Of a stretch of 64,000 bases of DNA, positions 17,999 to 25,523 are shown piece by piece. A model generated the notes under the pieces. That model made no database searches, had not been told where the DNA came from, and was given only the letters and a program-made list of their open reading frames with translations. Source of the DNA: an uncultured Clostridia bacterium (lineage in GTDB: Bacteria; Bacillota; Clostridia; Oscillospirales; Acutalibacteraceae); contig CANQPS010000004.1 of NCBI GenBank assembly GCA_947625785.1, positions 91,227 through 155,226 of the forward strand. The letters are read 5' to 3'. Within the stretch, counting starts at the first letter, position 1; the number at the start of each line of letters is the position of its first letter. A program made the translations under genes and the position numbers.

Positions 17999-18756
17999 TA
18001 CCAAACAACCTCCTTTGATGAAAATACAGGTCCGTCTTTGCAAACGTGTTTATAAATCTGTTCCCCATTTTCTTTATTTACAAGTACCGCACAACCTAAA
18101 CAAGCACCTATTCCACAAGCCATTCTTTCTTCAAGAGATACCTGACAGGGAATACTATTTTCATCTGCAATTTTTGCAATAGCCTTAAGCATAGGCATTG
18201 GTCCACAAGCACATATCATTTCCGCCTGATTAACAACTTCTTTTAATGCCTGTGTTACAAATCCGTGTATGCCCGCACTTCCGTCATCTGTTGTCAATAT
18301 AACCTTACTGCCATTTTTTATAAAATCATCTTGCAGTATAACAGCATCTTTATTTCTGAAACCTGTTATAACTATACCATTTTCCCCGAGAATTTTTGAC
18401 GCATAAAGCATAGGCGGTACTCCTATACCACCGCTTATAAATATGGTCTTTTTATTACAATCAAGTTCAAAGCCTTTTCCAAGCGGTGCAATTATATCTA
18501 AGTTATCACCAATTTTTGTATTTGCGAGAATTTCCGTACCTTCTCCCCTTACTTCAAATACTATTCTTAAAATATCTCCATATACATCACATACAGATAT
18601 AGGTCTTCTTAAAGTTTTCCCCGGTACGGCTATATGTACGAATGTTCCCGGTTTACAAAGTTTAGAAATTTTTTCATTTTTCAATCTAAAATCATAGATT
18701 GTATTTGTTAGTTGGTATTTTTCTACCAACTCAAAATTACCAACATCATATTTCAT
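17998..18756 (-). CDS. pyrK: Dihydroorotate dehydrogenase B, electron transfer subunit
   Basis: A flavin and [2Fe-2S] protein that transfers electrons from PyrD to NAD+. The 252 residues show the FAD-binding RRPISVCDVY, the NAD-binding IGVPPMLYASK with CGPMPMLKA, and a C-terminal cluster motif CGIGACLGC with a later CKDG. SD AAGGGG lies 8 nt upstream of ATG 18756. No other pyr genes are nearby. Two promoters could drive it: its own at 18788-18817 and read-through from the small unit upstream. Confidence 0.95.
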   Translation of the reverse strand: MKYDVGNFELVEKYQLTNTIYDFRLKNEKISKLCKPGTFVHIAVPGKTLRRPISVCDVYGDILRIVFEVRGEGTEILANTKIGDNLDIIAPLGKGFELDCNKKTIFISGGIGVPPMLYASKILGENGIVITGFRNKDAVILQDDFIKNGSKVILTTDDGSAGIHGFVTQALKEVVNQAEMICACGPMPMLKAIAKIADENSIPCQVSLEERMACGIGACLGCAVLVNKENGEQIYKHVCKDGPVFSSKEVVW

Positions 18757-18787
18757 TCTTAATGCCCCTTATATAAGTTTTGTAAAT

Positions 18788-18817
18788 ATTATAACATATT
18801 GTTATTAACACTTTCAA
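18788..18817 (-). promoter_or_regulatory. SigA-type promoter of pyrK-pyrD
   Basis: On the minus strand, TTGAAA (18817-18812), an 18-bp spacer and TATAAT (18793-18788). The start would be near 18781, leaving a leader of about 25 nt with no room for an attenuator. Confidence 0.65.
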
Positions 18818-18825
18818 TATATAAC

Positions 18826-18854
18826 AAAAAGAACGAATGATATTCGTTCTTTTT
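18826..18854 (-). terminator. Perfect-stem terminator upstream of pyrK
   Basis: Thirteen base pairs, AAAAAGAACGAAT (18826-18838) with ATTCGTTCTTTTT (18842-18854), with a 3-nt loop and built-in A/T runs, so it works on either strand. It ends the small transcription unit starting near 18983. Confidence 0.85.
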
Positions 18855-18870
18855 ACAAAATATTATTCTT

Positions 18871-18900
18871 TTATGGCAGCATTAACCTTTTCTCCTCCAT
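18871..18900 (-). CDS. Candidate 9-codon leader peptide
   Basis: A near-perfect SD, AAGGAGG (18914-18908), is 7 nt before an ATG at 18900 that opens MEEKRLMLP and a TAA. Another ATG two codons upstream is too close to the SD. The mini-ORF lies in a roughly 160-nt unit with its own promoter and terminator just before pyrK. The SD strength is unusual for random sequence, but the frame is too short to prove coding, and the unit could instead be a non-coding RNA. Confidence 0.35.
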   Translation of the reverse strand: MEEKRLMLP

Positions 18901-18989
18901 TTTCATTCCTCCTTGTAGAAACTTATTGCAATCTAAAAGATTTCGCAGACTTTTTTTCTTGATGGAAATAACCCCATCATCTTATAATA

Positions 18990-19019
18990 AATATAGCAAA
19001 TTCATCTTAGATTTGTCAA
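18990..19019 (-). promoter_or_regulatory. SigA-type promoter of the small unit upstream of pyrK
   Basis: On the minus strand, a consensus TTGACA (19019-19014), an 18-bp spacer and TATATT (18995-18990). The start would be near 18983. It lies just past the TSCPD gene stop and points away from that gene. Confidence 0.65.
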
Positions 19020-19045
19020 TAAAGATAAAAGGAGTACTTACTATA

Positions 19046-19294
19046 TTAATGCTCCAATGCTTTTTCAAGTGCTTTTGCGAGTTGGTCAGGACAAGATGTC
19101 TGTTTGTAGCCACACTTTATTCCCTTACATCTTGCTATAACATCTTCAACCTTCATTCCCTCGACCAATGCCGAAATACCTTTTGTATTACCATTACAGC
19201 CACCGTCAAAACGAACATTTTTAATAATACCGTCTTCCACATCAAAGCTTATGCCTCTTGAACATACACCACTTGTTTTATAATTGTAATTCAT
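19046..19294 (-). CDS. TSCPD domain-containing protein
   Basis: An 82-residue protein starting at ATG 19294 (MNYNYKTSGVCSRG), 8 nt after SD AAAGGAG. It is a stand-alone copy of the TSCPD domain, otherwise found at the C terminus of B12-dependent ribonucleotide reductases, with the name-giving TSCPDQLAKAL near its end and further cysteines in GVCSRG, GGCNGN and CKGIKCGYK that suggest metal binding. Its role as a free domain is not established. Confidence 0.88.
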   Translation of the reverse strand: MNYNYKTSGVCSRGISFDVEDGIIKNVRFDGGCNGNTKGISALVEGMKVEDVIARCKGIKCGYKQTSCPDQLAKALEKALEH

Positions 19295-19362
19295 ATTAAA
19301 AACTCCTTTTATTATATTTATAATATATGACCGCATAACAGATAAAATTTTTGCTTTTAGCC

Positions 19363-20178
19363 CTAATAATTCAATATTCTTTCAATCTCGGCATTATCGG
19401 TTACACAAGTTCCTATCGGATTATTAGTACCACCATAAAAACCGTGAAAATCTGTTCCACCTGTCATAATAAGATTATTTTCTTTACAGATACATTTTAA
19501 ATTTTTTGTATCTTCTTCTGAGCATCTTGGGTGATAAACTTCTATTCCATTAATACCACACTCTATTAATTCAGGTATTAATTCAAAGCTATTATAAACG
19601 GGCGGGTGTGCAAGAATTACAACTCCGCCGGTCGATTTTGCTGCTTTTACAACATCAAAAACATTAGGATAATCAGGTTTCTCCTGTATAAGTCCGCCCT
19701 TTTTGAATAATTTTGCATATAAATCGCCAAATATTCTATCCGTATATCCATAATCCATAAGAGTATGCATTATGTGCTGCTTAAATATAGCTGTACCTTT
19801 ATTCGATTTATTATAAACATCTTTTTCATCAAAAACATAATACTGTTGTAATTTTTTGATTGTTTTTTGTCCAAAACGGTTTCTGTTTTCTACTGTTTTA
19901 TTTATCATACTAAATAATGGTTCCGGATTTTTATAATTATAACATAATATATGAACTTTTTTCAATCTTTTAAAATCATAAGACGATATTTCTATTGCTC
20001 TTATTACTTTAATACCATATTTTTGACCACACTTTATAGCTGTTTCCACACCTGCTATTGTATCGTGGTCTGATAGTGCCATATAGTCTAAACCTTTTAA
20101 TGCGGCATAATGTACAATGGTATCTATATCCATCACACCGTCAGACATAACGCTATGACAATGTAAATCTCCTGCCAT
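19363..20178 (-). CDS. PHP-domain phosphoesterase
   Basis: A 271-residue metal-dependent hydrolase. The PHP signature is plain: HCHSVMSDG with His6 and His8 near the start, SDHDTIAG (about 37-44), a glutamate in IRAIEISSYD, LAHPP and the final GTDFHG. Related YciV/RNase AM proteins hydrolyse nucleoside 3',5'-bisphosphates or short 5' RNA ends; that function is possible here but not proven. SD AGAGAGGTG precedes ATG 20178. It lies downstream of the ribosomal rpsF operon, from which a terminator separates it. Confidence 0.88.
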   Translation of the reverse strand: MAGDLHCHSVMSDGVMDIDTIVHYAALKGLDYMALSDHDTIAGVETAIKCGQKYGIKVIRAIEISSYDFKRLKKVHILCYNYKNPEPLFSMINKTVENRNRFGQKTIKKLQQYYVFDEKDVYNKSNKGTAIFKQHIMHTLMDYGYTDRIFGDLYAKLFKKGGLIQEKPDYPNVFDVVKAAKSTGGVVILAHPPVYNSFELIPELIECGINGIEVYHPRCSEEDTKNLKCICKENNLIMTGGTDFHGFYGGTNNPIGTCVTDNAEIERILNY

Positions 20179-20216
20179 ATATTATTCACCTCTCTAAAAT
20201 TTACAACTATATCAAA

Positions 20217-20244
20217 AGAGCCGACGCATATCCGCGGCGACTCT
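20217..20244 (-). terminator. Terminator of the rpsF-ssb-rpsR operon
   Basis: A GC-rich stem of 11 positions with one wobble and one mismatch, AGAGCCGACGC (20217-20227) with GCGGCGACTCT (20234-20244). A TTTT run follows on the minus strand. Confidence 0.85.
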
Positions 20245-20273
20245 AATCTTTATATTTTACAAGTACACTAAAA

Positions 20274-20525
20274 TCAATCACTTGTATATGGTAAAAGTGC
20301 TAAATATCTTGCACGCTTAATAGCTATTGTAAGATTTCTTTGATGACGAGCACAAGTACCTGTTACTCTGCGAGGAAGAATTTTTGCTCTTTCTGAGATG
20401 TAACGACGAAGTCTTGCTATATCCTTGTAGTCGATAACCTCTACTTTATCTAAACAGAAATTACAAACCTTTTTACGACCTTTACGGCCATTTCTGCGGT
20501 TATCTCTATCTTGTCTTTCAGCCAT
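20274..20525 (-). CDS. rpsR: 30S ribosomal protein S18
   Basis: An 83-residue ribosomal protein that binds next to S6 on the platform of the small subunit. The start is ATG 20525 ([14 protein letters not shown]) after GGGGGT; an ATG five codons earlier is possible but atypical. The core has [32 protein letters not shown] (given here in part as [14 protein letters not shown]) and [20 protein letters not shown] endings. CNFC suggests the zinc-binding-type N terminus. It is the third gene after rpsF and ssb. Confidence 0.97.
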   Translation of the reverse strand: MAERQDRDNRRNGRKGRKKVCNFCLDKVEVIDYKDIARLRRYISERAKILPRRVTGTCARHQRNLTIAIKRARYLALLPYTSD

Positions 20526-20599
20526 TTTATATACCCCCATTCATATCTTAGTTATCAAGAATTACAAACAAAGAATTTTTATCAGAAAATCCGATTTAA

Positions 20600-21076
20600 T
20601 TAAAACGGTAAATCATCGTCTGATACTATTTCTTCAAAATCACTTGCACTTCCATTTGAATATGTTGGTGCAGGTGCATTATAGTTATTTTGCTGTGGAG
20701 CATATTGCTGCGGCTGCGGTGAATAATTATTATTACCATTATTTAAGCCGTAACTGTCACGCTTTGGTTCAGCAAAATGCACACGGTCAGCTAACACCTC
20801 AGTTGTATAGCGTTTTTGTCCGTTTTGGTCTGTATATGAGCCGGTTTGTATAGAACCCTCGACGGCAACAAGTTGTCCTTTGTGGAAATATTTTTCTACA
20901 AATTCAGCCGTCTGACGCCAAGCCACTATACTAATAAAATCTGCTTGCTGTTCACCGTTATTTTTAAAATTACGGTCAATAGCAAGTGTAAACCTGACAA
21001 AAGCCAACCCTGATTGAGTGTGTTTTAACTCCGGTTCGGCAGTAAGTCTGCCCATCAAAATTGCAACATTGAGCAT
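20600..21076 (-). CDS. ssb: Single-stranded DNA-binding protein
   Basis: A 158-residue OB-fold protein that coats single-stranded DNA in replication and repair. The N-terminal domain runs from MLNVAILMGRLTAEPEL to about residue 105; a Gln/Asn/Pro/Tyr-rich linker follows, and then the acidic C-terminal tip DDDLPF, which recruits partner proteins. Its position between rpsF and rpsR is the standard Firmicute arrangement and identifies it as the main essential SSB. Confidence 0.97.
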   Translation of the reverse strand: MLNVAILMGRLTAEPELKHTQSGLAFVRFTLAIDRNFKNNGEQQADFISIVAWRQTAEFVEKYFHKGQLVAVEGSIQTGSYTDQNGQKRYTTEVLADRVHFAEPKRDSYGLNNGNNNYSPQPQQYAPQQNNYNAPAPTYSNGSASDFEEIVSDDDLPF

Positions 21077-21091
21077 AACTTCAAAGCCTCC

Positions 21092-21388
21092 TTAGTTTTC
21101 TTTCTTAATAACAAGAGAACGAAGTATGCCGTCTGTAATTTTATAAACTCTTTCGAGTTCTGCCGGGAATTCTGGCTCTGACTTGAAACTAAAGAGAACA
21201 TAATAGCCTTCTGCTTCTTTGTCTATTAAGTAAGCAAGTCTTCTTTTGCCCCACTCATCAACACTTTCAAGTGATGCATTAGCCTCAATCATTCCTTTAA
21301 ATTTCTCAACAAGAGAAGCTATTCCATCTTCGCCTTGTTTCATAGAAATTACAACGACACTTTCATATGAATTGATAACCTTTGACAT
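21092..21388 (-). CDS. rpsF: 30S ribosomal protein S6
   Basis: A 98-residue ribosomal protein of the small-subunit platform that pairs with S18. It shows the S6 core with INSYESVVVISM at the start, WGKRRLAYLIDKEAEGYYVL in the middle and a C-terminal KKEN. SD AAGGAGGTG lies upstream of ATG 21388. It leads the operon and has a structured leader of about 80 nt. Confidence 0.97.
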   Translation of the reverse strand: MSKVINSYESVVVISMKQGEDGIASLVEKFKGMIEANASLESVDEWGKRRLAYLIDKEAEGYYVLFSFKSEPEFPAELERVYKITDGILRSLVIKKEN

Positions 21389-21467
21389 TTAAAAAGCACC
21401 TCCTTCTGGACATTAAGGCCCCTATAATCAATAGGAGCAAGGAATTTTGCGTACATAAGAACGCAAT
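21389..21467 (-). promoter_or_regulatory. Structured 5' leader of rpsF
   Basis: Two hairpins fold in the leader: TTGCGT with ACGCAA right at the 5' end (21466-21447), and GCTCCTAT with ATAGGGGC (21438-21418) with a 5-nt loop, shortly before the SD. Leaders of rpsF in many bacteria bind the S6:S18 complex; the published motif has a CCG element that I do not clearly see here, so autoregulation is only suggested. Confidence 0.45.
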
Positions 21468-21473
21468 GACATA

Positions 21474-21502
21474 ATTATATCATTTTCATTATTATTAGTC
21501 AA
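21474..21502 (-). promoter_or_regulatory. SigA-type promoter of rpsF-ssb-rpsR
   Basis: On the minus strand, TTGACT (21502-21497), a 17-bp spacer and a perfect TATAAT (21479-21474); start near 21467. Confidence 0.85.
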
Positions 21503-21555
21503 GCAAAAATATTTATTTTACTGTATTTTTATAATCTTAATGAATACAAATATAT

Positions 21556-22023
21556 TTATTTGTTTTTTGGAGGAAATTGAGATAAATATAATTCGATTAC
21601 TTTGAGCATTTCTTGTTTTTCATTACCATTGAATAATCCATAGTTAATATGTGATTTATCCTTATCCCAAGCACATAAAACAACTTTTTCATCAAAACTT
21701 CTTTCTGCTGTAAAATAGCTTGCTTGTGTAAATTCTTCATTAAACAGCATATATGCACGATAGCACAGTGGGGTATTCTCAGGTTCAGGAAATGATAATT
21801 TAATCAAAAAACTATTATTATCAAGTTTAAAAAATTCTACTTTGTATTGTTCCGGCTTATATTTACACTCAACACCTTCATTTTTACAAATATTCTTCAT
21901 AACATCATATGGAACATTATGCTCTTTTTGTACAACCGCACCGGCAAAATTTAATCTGTCACTAAAAAACCATTGCGGAAATAAATTGTGTTCTAAAATA
22001 TATCTTGCCTCTGATAAGTTCAT
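21556..22023 (-). CDS. Hypothetical protein, family not recognised
   Basis: A 155-residue soluble protein with no signal peptide or membrane segment (MNLSEARYILEHNLFPQWFF at the start). It is rich in aromatic and acidic residues, with several tryptophans and phenylalanines and one Cys pair (NICKNEGVECKY). A clear SD, AAAGGAG, and a good promoter (22055-22083) show that it is expressed as a single gene. The helical start followed by strand-like segments suggests an alpha/beta fold. I can assign no function. Confidence 0.75.
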   Translation of the reverse strand: MNLSEARYILEHNLFPQWFFSDRLNFAGAVVQKEHNVPYDVMKNICKNEGVECKYKPEQYKVEFFKLDNNSFLIKLSFPEPENTPLCYRAYMLFNEEFTQASYFTAERSFDEKVVLCAWDKDKSHINYGLFNGNEKQEMLKVIELYLSQFPPKNK

Positions 22024-22054
22024 AATTTAAAATCTCCTTTAATTTCTCACTTTT

Positions 22055-22083
22055 AGTATAACATAACACAGCAAATGCGTCAA
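22055..22083 (-). promoter_or_regulatory. SigA-type promoter of the hypothetical gene at 21556
   Basis: On the minus strand, TTGACG (22083-22078), a 17-bp spacer and TATACT (22060-22055); start near 22048. Confidence 0.7.
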
Positions 22084-22092
22084 TAAAATTAA

Positions 22093-22126
22093 ATTGCCCT
22101 TGTCTATATATATAAACAAGGGCAAT
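22093..22126 (-). terminator. Terminator after the DUF11 gene
   Basis: An 11-bp perfect stem, ATTGCCCTTGT (22093-22103) with ACAAGGGCAAT (22116-22126). A TTTAATTTTATT run follows on the minus strand. Confidence 0.85.
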
Positions 22127-22141
22127 ATTTAATTTAATCTA

Positions 22142-22996
22142 TTAAACATTTCCTGTAATTTTCAATATGCTTGTACCCGGTTCTACTGTCCATACTCCTG
22201 ATTCTTCCTGACTGTAAGTTGCTTTTGGAACTGTAATTTGTCCTGCAACAGTTTTAAATTCTCCTGTTACTGTATTATAGGTGTAATTTGTCAACAACGA
22301 CCAAGGAGTATCATTAAATGTTACTGATATATTTTTTAGTATTGGTGTAAAGGTATCTTCTAATACAACCAAATCTGCTGCTGAAGCCTCTGTATTTCCT
22401 GTATTTTGTATAACAAAGGTATAGGTTATTTGTCCATTTTCTGAAACTACTTCCGGACATACTGATTTACTAATATCCAGTACTGAATTATCGCTTGTTT
22501 CAACTGTTGATTGAACTACTATATTGTTTGCTATTCCATCACCCGATATAGTCGCCGCATTTGTTATGCTGCCATCTACATCTAATGGTGCATAATTATT
22601 GGCGGTAACTGTATAAATTATCATAGCACTTCCTTGTTCCGGAACATTAATTCCACTAATTGTCAAATTTTGGTTATTTGTAACAGTAGGTGCTTCCTGT
22701 AAAACACCATTTACAAAATATTTAACAGAGTTGTTTACATAGGTTAGAGGTATCAGTTCTCCTGAATTAAAGCTGTAAACGCCCAAATTATCTGTCAATG
22801 TTAAATTTGTAAATGGGGTATATCCTGAATTCACAATACTTATAATATAAGTTATATCATCACCTAATGAGTATTCACTTGTTACAGCTGTTTTTGCTGC
22901 TGATAAAGCATTTACAATTTCACCGGATGTTTTATTAGAAATTATTGTATTTCCGTTATAAGTTAATGTTGCCTGATTATAAAAAGTTGTTGCCAT
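22142..22996 (-). CDS. DUF11 domain-containing repeat protein without a signal peptide
   Basis: A 284-residue protein starting MATTFYNQATLTYNGNTIIS at ATG 22996 after SD AGGGGGA. It contains two immunoglobulin-like DUF11 repeats: one around 45-150 (YIISIVNSGYTPFTNLTLTD) and one around 175-265 (YTFVIQNTGNTEASAADLVV). DUF11 domains usually occur on secreted surface proteins with signal peptides and anchors. This one has neither, nor any cysteine cluster, so export or spore association would need another route. Function is unknown. The -10 TATAAT at 23056-23051 lacks an obvious -35. Confidence 0.82.
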   Translation of the reverse strand: MATTFYNQATLTYNGNTIISNKTSGEIVNALSAAKTAVTSEYSLGDDITYIISIVNSGYTPFTNLTLTDNLGVYSFNSGELIPLTYVNNSVKYFVNGVLQEAPTVTNNQNLTISGINVPEQGSAMIIYTVTANNYAPLDVDGSITNAATISGDGIANNIVVQSTVETSDNSVLDISKSVCPEVVSENGQITYTFVIQNTGNTEASAADLVVLEDTFTPILKNISVTFNDTPWSLLTNYTYNTVTGEFKTVAGQITVPKATYSQEESGVWTVEPGTSILKITGNV

Positions 22997-23100
22997 ATCT
23001 AAAATCCCCCTATATTTTCATAAAACAGAGTATTTCTATACTCTTAATACATTATATGAAAAATATAGTTATAGTGATACTACAACCAATTTATCGAAAT

Positions 23101-24996
23101 TTACGGTGAATTTTTAGAATTTTTTTTGTTTTTCGAGATACTTCTGATAGTGGGCTTTAATTTTTTATTGTTATTTTTTTGATTGCTATTACGAATATTA
23201 TAACCTTGCGGTGCTGTTATCAAGCAATTTTTTCCTGTTCCAATAAGGTCAGACCTTCCTGCTATTGTTAATGCCTTTGCAACTATTTCTTTATTCTTTG
23301 GATTGAAATATTGCAGTAATGCTCTTTGCATAGCTTTTTCATCAGGCTTTTTTGGAACATAAACTTCTTTCATTGTATATGGGTCTAATCCGGTATAAAA
23401 CATACAGGTAGATACCGTTCCCGGTGTAGGATAAAAATCCTGAACCTGTTCCGGTCTTATATGTTCCTTCTTTAAAAATAATGCTAATTCTATTGCATCT
23501 TTTAATGTTGAACCCGGGTGAGATGACATTAAATACGGCACTAAATATTGTTCCTTGCCTACCTGCTTTGTTATCTCAAAATATTTATCGGAAAATTTCT
23601 TATAAACTTCAATATATGGTTTACCCATTTTATCAAGGACAGCCGCAGAACAATGCTCCGGTGCGACTTTTAACTGTCCGCTAATATGATATTCCACAAG
23701 TTCTTTGAAAAATTCATCGTTCTCGTCCTCCATCATATAGTCAAATCTTATTCCCGAACGGATAAATACTTTCTTTATACCCTTTAATCCTCTTAACTTA
23801 CGCAACAAATCTAAATATTCTTCGTGTGTTACTTGAAGATTTTTGCAGGGGTGAGGAGCTAAACATTTTTTATTTTTACACATACCAACTTTTTCTTGGA
23901 TTTTGCACGATGGCTGACGAAAATTTGCTGTTGGACCGCCAACATCGTGTATATATCCTTTAAATCTTGGATTTTTTGTGAAGGATATTGCTTCATTAAT
24001 TACGGACTGCTGACTTCTTGTTGTAACTACTCTGCCTTGATGAAATGCTATTGAACAAAAATTGCAAGCTCCAAAACAACCTCTGTTATGCGTTATCGAA
24101 AATTCAACTTCTTGTATTCCGGGAACCCCACCTAATACCTCATACGATGGATGATACATTCTTTCATAAGGCAACGAATATACCCAATCAAGTTCTTTTT
24201 GTGTTAATGGCGGCATAGGCTCATTCTGTACAAGAATATATTTATTATGTCTTTGAATTACCTTTTTTCCACGAATAGCGTCTTGTTCTTCCATTTGCTT
24301 TCTGCAAGCATTAGCGTACTCTCTTTTATTCGCTTTAACAATCTCATAACTTGGACATTCCGTCGCCGCCATAGGTACATAATCTTGCGTTTTTACAGCG
24401 TAACAAATTCCTTTAATATCGTGTAACTGCTCTATTGTACAACCATTATTTAATCTGTCTGCAATTTGTATTGTTTGATTTTCTCCCATACCATAGGTTA
24501 AAATATCTGCTCCACTATCAAACAGAATTGACGGTCTTACATCATCATCCCAATAATCATAATGTGCAAATCTTCTTAATGATGCCTCCAACCCACCTAT
24601 TATAACAGGAATATCCGGATATAATTTCTTGACTATTTGAGAATAGACAATAACTGCTCTATCCGGCCGATTACCTGCTTTTCCACCTGCCGTATATGCG
24701 TCATCACTTCTTTTTTTCTTTGCTGCTGTATAATGTGCAACCATACTGTCTATATTTCCCGATGTTATCAAAAATGCTAATCTTGGCTTTCCAAATTGTT
24801 TAAAATCCTTATCATTATGCCAATTTGGTTGCGGCAAAACTGCCACTTTATACCCCTTTGCCTCTAATACCCTTGACAATATACTTACACCAAAACTTGG
24901 ATGGTCAACATACGAATCCCCTGTTATAAATATAAAATCCGGTTGTTTCCAACCCAATTTATCCATTTCCTTCTTAGTTATAGGCAAAAAAGCCAT
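23101..24996 (-). CDS. YgiQ family radical SAM protein
   Basis: A 631-residue radical S-adenosylmethionine enzyme of the YgiQ family, function unsettled. The iron-sulfur motif is RGCFGACNFCS (about 305-315). An N-terminal B12-binding-like region starts MAFLPITKKEMDKLGW and contains TGDSYVDHPSFG. The C-terminal part has TPGTVSTCMFYTGLDPYT, typical of the family, and a basic Asn/Lys-rich tail. The size agrees with other members. A strong promoter is just upstream, and the gene is monocistronic. Confidence 0.93.
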   Translation of the reverse strand: MAFLPITKKEMDKLGWKQPDFIFITGDSYVDHPSFGVSILSRVLEAKGYKVAVLPQPNWHNDKDFKQFGKPRLAFLITSGNIDSMVAHYTAAKKKRSDDAYTAGGKAGNRPDRAVIVYSQIVKKLYPDIPVIIGGLEASLRRFAHYDYWDDDVRPSILFDSGADILTYGMGENQTIQIADRLNNGCTIEQLHDIKGICYAVKTQDYVPMAATECPSYEIVKANKREYANACRKQMEEQDAIRGKKVIQRHNKYILVQNEPMPPLTQKELDWVYSLPYERMYHPSYEVLGGVPGIQEVEFSITHNRGCFGACNFCSIAFHQGRVVTTRSQQSVINEAISFTKNPRFKGYIHDVGGPTANFRQPSCKIQEKVGMCKNKKCLAPHPCKNLQVTHEEYLDLLRKLRGLKGIKKVFIRSGIRFDYMMEDENDEFFKELVEYHISGQLKVAPEHCSAAVLDKMGKPYIEVYKKFSDKYFEITKQVGKEQYLVPYLMSSHPGSTLKDAIELALFLKKEHIRPEQVQDFYPTPGTVSTCMFYTGLDPYTMKEVYVPKKPDEKAMQRALLQYFNPKNKEIVAKALTIAGRSDLIGTGKNCLITAPQGYNIRNSNQKNNNKKLKPTIRSISKNKKNSKNSP

Positions 24997-25035
24997 TACT
25001 ATCCCCTCACCATCTAACGATTTTTAATATTAAAG

Positions 25036-25064
25036 ATTATAACATAAATCCGATAACTACTCAA
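25036..25064 (-). promoter_or_regulatory. SigA-type promoter of ygiQ
   Basis: On the minus strand, TTGAGT (25064-25059), a 17-bp spacer and a perfect TATAAT (25041-25036); start near 25029, about 33 nt from the ATG. Confidence 0.75.
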
Positions 25065-25073
25065 CAAAACAAA

Positions 25074-25106
25074 ACTCTAAACAATGATAACATCAAAGTT
25101 TAGAGT
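25074..25106 (-). terminator. Second terminator downstream of the SCP2 gene
   Basis: A 9-bp stem, ACTCTAAAC with GTTTAGAGT and a 15-nt loop. TTTGTTTTG follows on the minus strand. It backs up the hairpin at 25124-25155, just before the ygiQ promoter. Confidence 0.6.
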
Positions 25107-25123
25107 GTAAAGTACCTATAAAT

Positions 25124-25155
25124 AAGAAATCTTAATTTCACGATTAAGATTTCTT
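25124..25155 (-). terminator. Main terminator of the acyl-transfer operon
   Basis: A 13-bp perfect stem, AAGAAATCTTAAT (25124-25136) with ATTAAGATTTCTT (25143-25155), with a 6-nt loop, 16 bp past the SCP2 stop. It defines the 3' end of the operon that begins with the TetR gene. Confidence 0.75.
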
Positions 25156-25170
25156 TATATGTTTAAAAAA

Positions 25171-25497
25171 TTAATTTTTCCTAATCAGCTTTTGGATTTC
25201 GAGTGCTTTTTCTATATCACCGTCAACCTTCAAATCACCTACTGTAAAAGCAGATACAGGGTCGAGCTTTCCATTAATAATTTTAAGAAAATTATCAGCA
25301 CTTACAGTAAAAATAACATCTCTGTCAAAATATTCGTATGGTTCAATATTCAATGCTCCGTTATTAAGTTCTATATAGAACTTTCCTTCCCCATCTCCCG
25401 TAAGATTTATCTGTAAAGCAAGGTGCCCTTTATAATCGCTTATATCTGCCTGTGAAAATGTATTTTTCACTTCGTTAAAAACTTCAAAAAATGTCAT
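25171..25497 (-). CDS. SCP2 sterol-binding domain protein
   Basis: A 108-residue stand-alone SCP2-type domain, a hydrophobic-tunnel fold that binds fatty acids, acyl-CoA or sterols. The family pattern is visible in GEGKFYIELNNGALNIEP, DVIFTVSADNFLKIINGKLD and AFTVGDLKVDGDIEKALEIQ. It is the last gene of the operon with the acyl ligase, carrier protein and condensation-like enzyme, 26 bp after the ligase. Bacterial SCP2 proteins are usually assigned to lipid carriage. In this setting it may hold the activated fatty acid or the finished product, which is inference. Confidence 0.85.
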   Translation of the reverse strand: MTFFEVFNEVKNTFSQADISDYKGHLALQINLTGDGEGKFYIELNNGALNIEPYEYFDRDVIFTVSADNFLKIINGKLDPVSAFTVGDLKVDGDIEKALEIQKLIRKN

Positions 25498-25523
25498 AGA
25501 TATTTCCCCTTTTAATTGGTATA

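Noticed and set aside
18757..18787. PyrR-binding attenuator in the pyrK leader
   Set aside because: The short leader from the pyrK promoter has no hairpin and no PyrR-type loop sequence.
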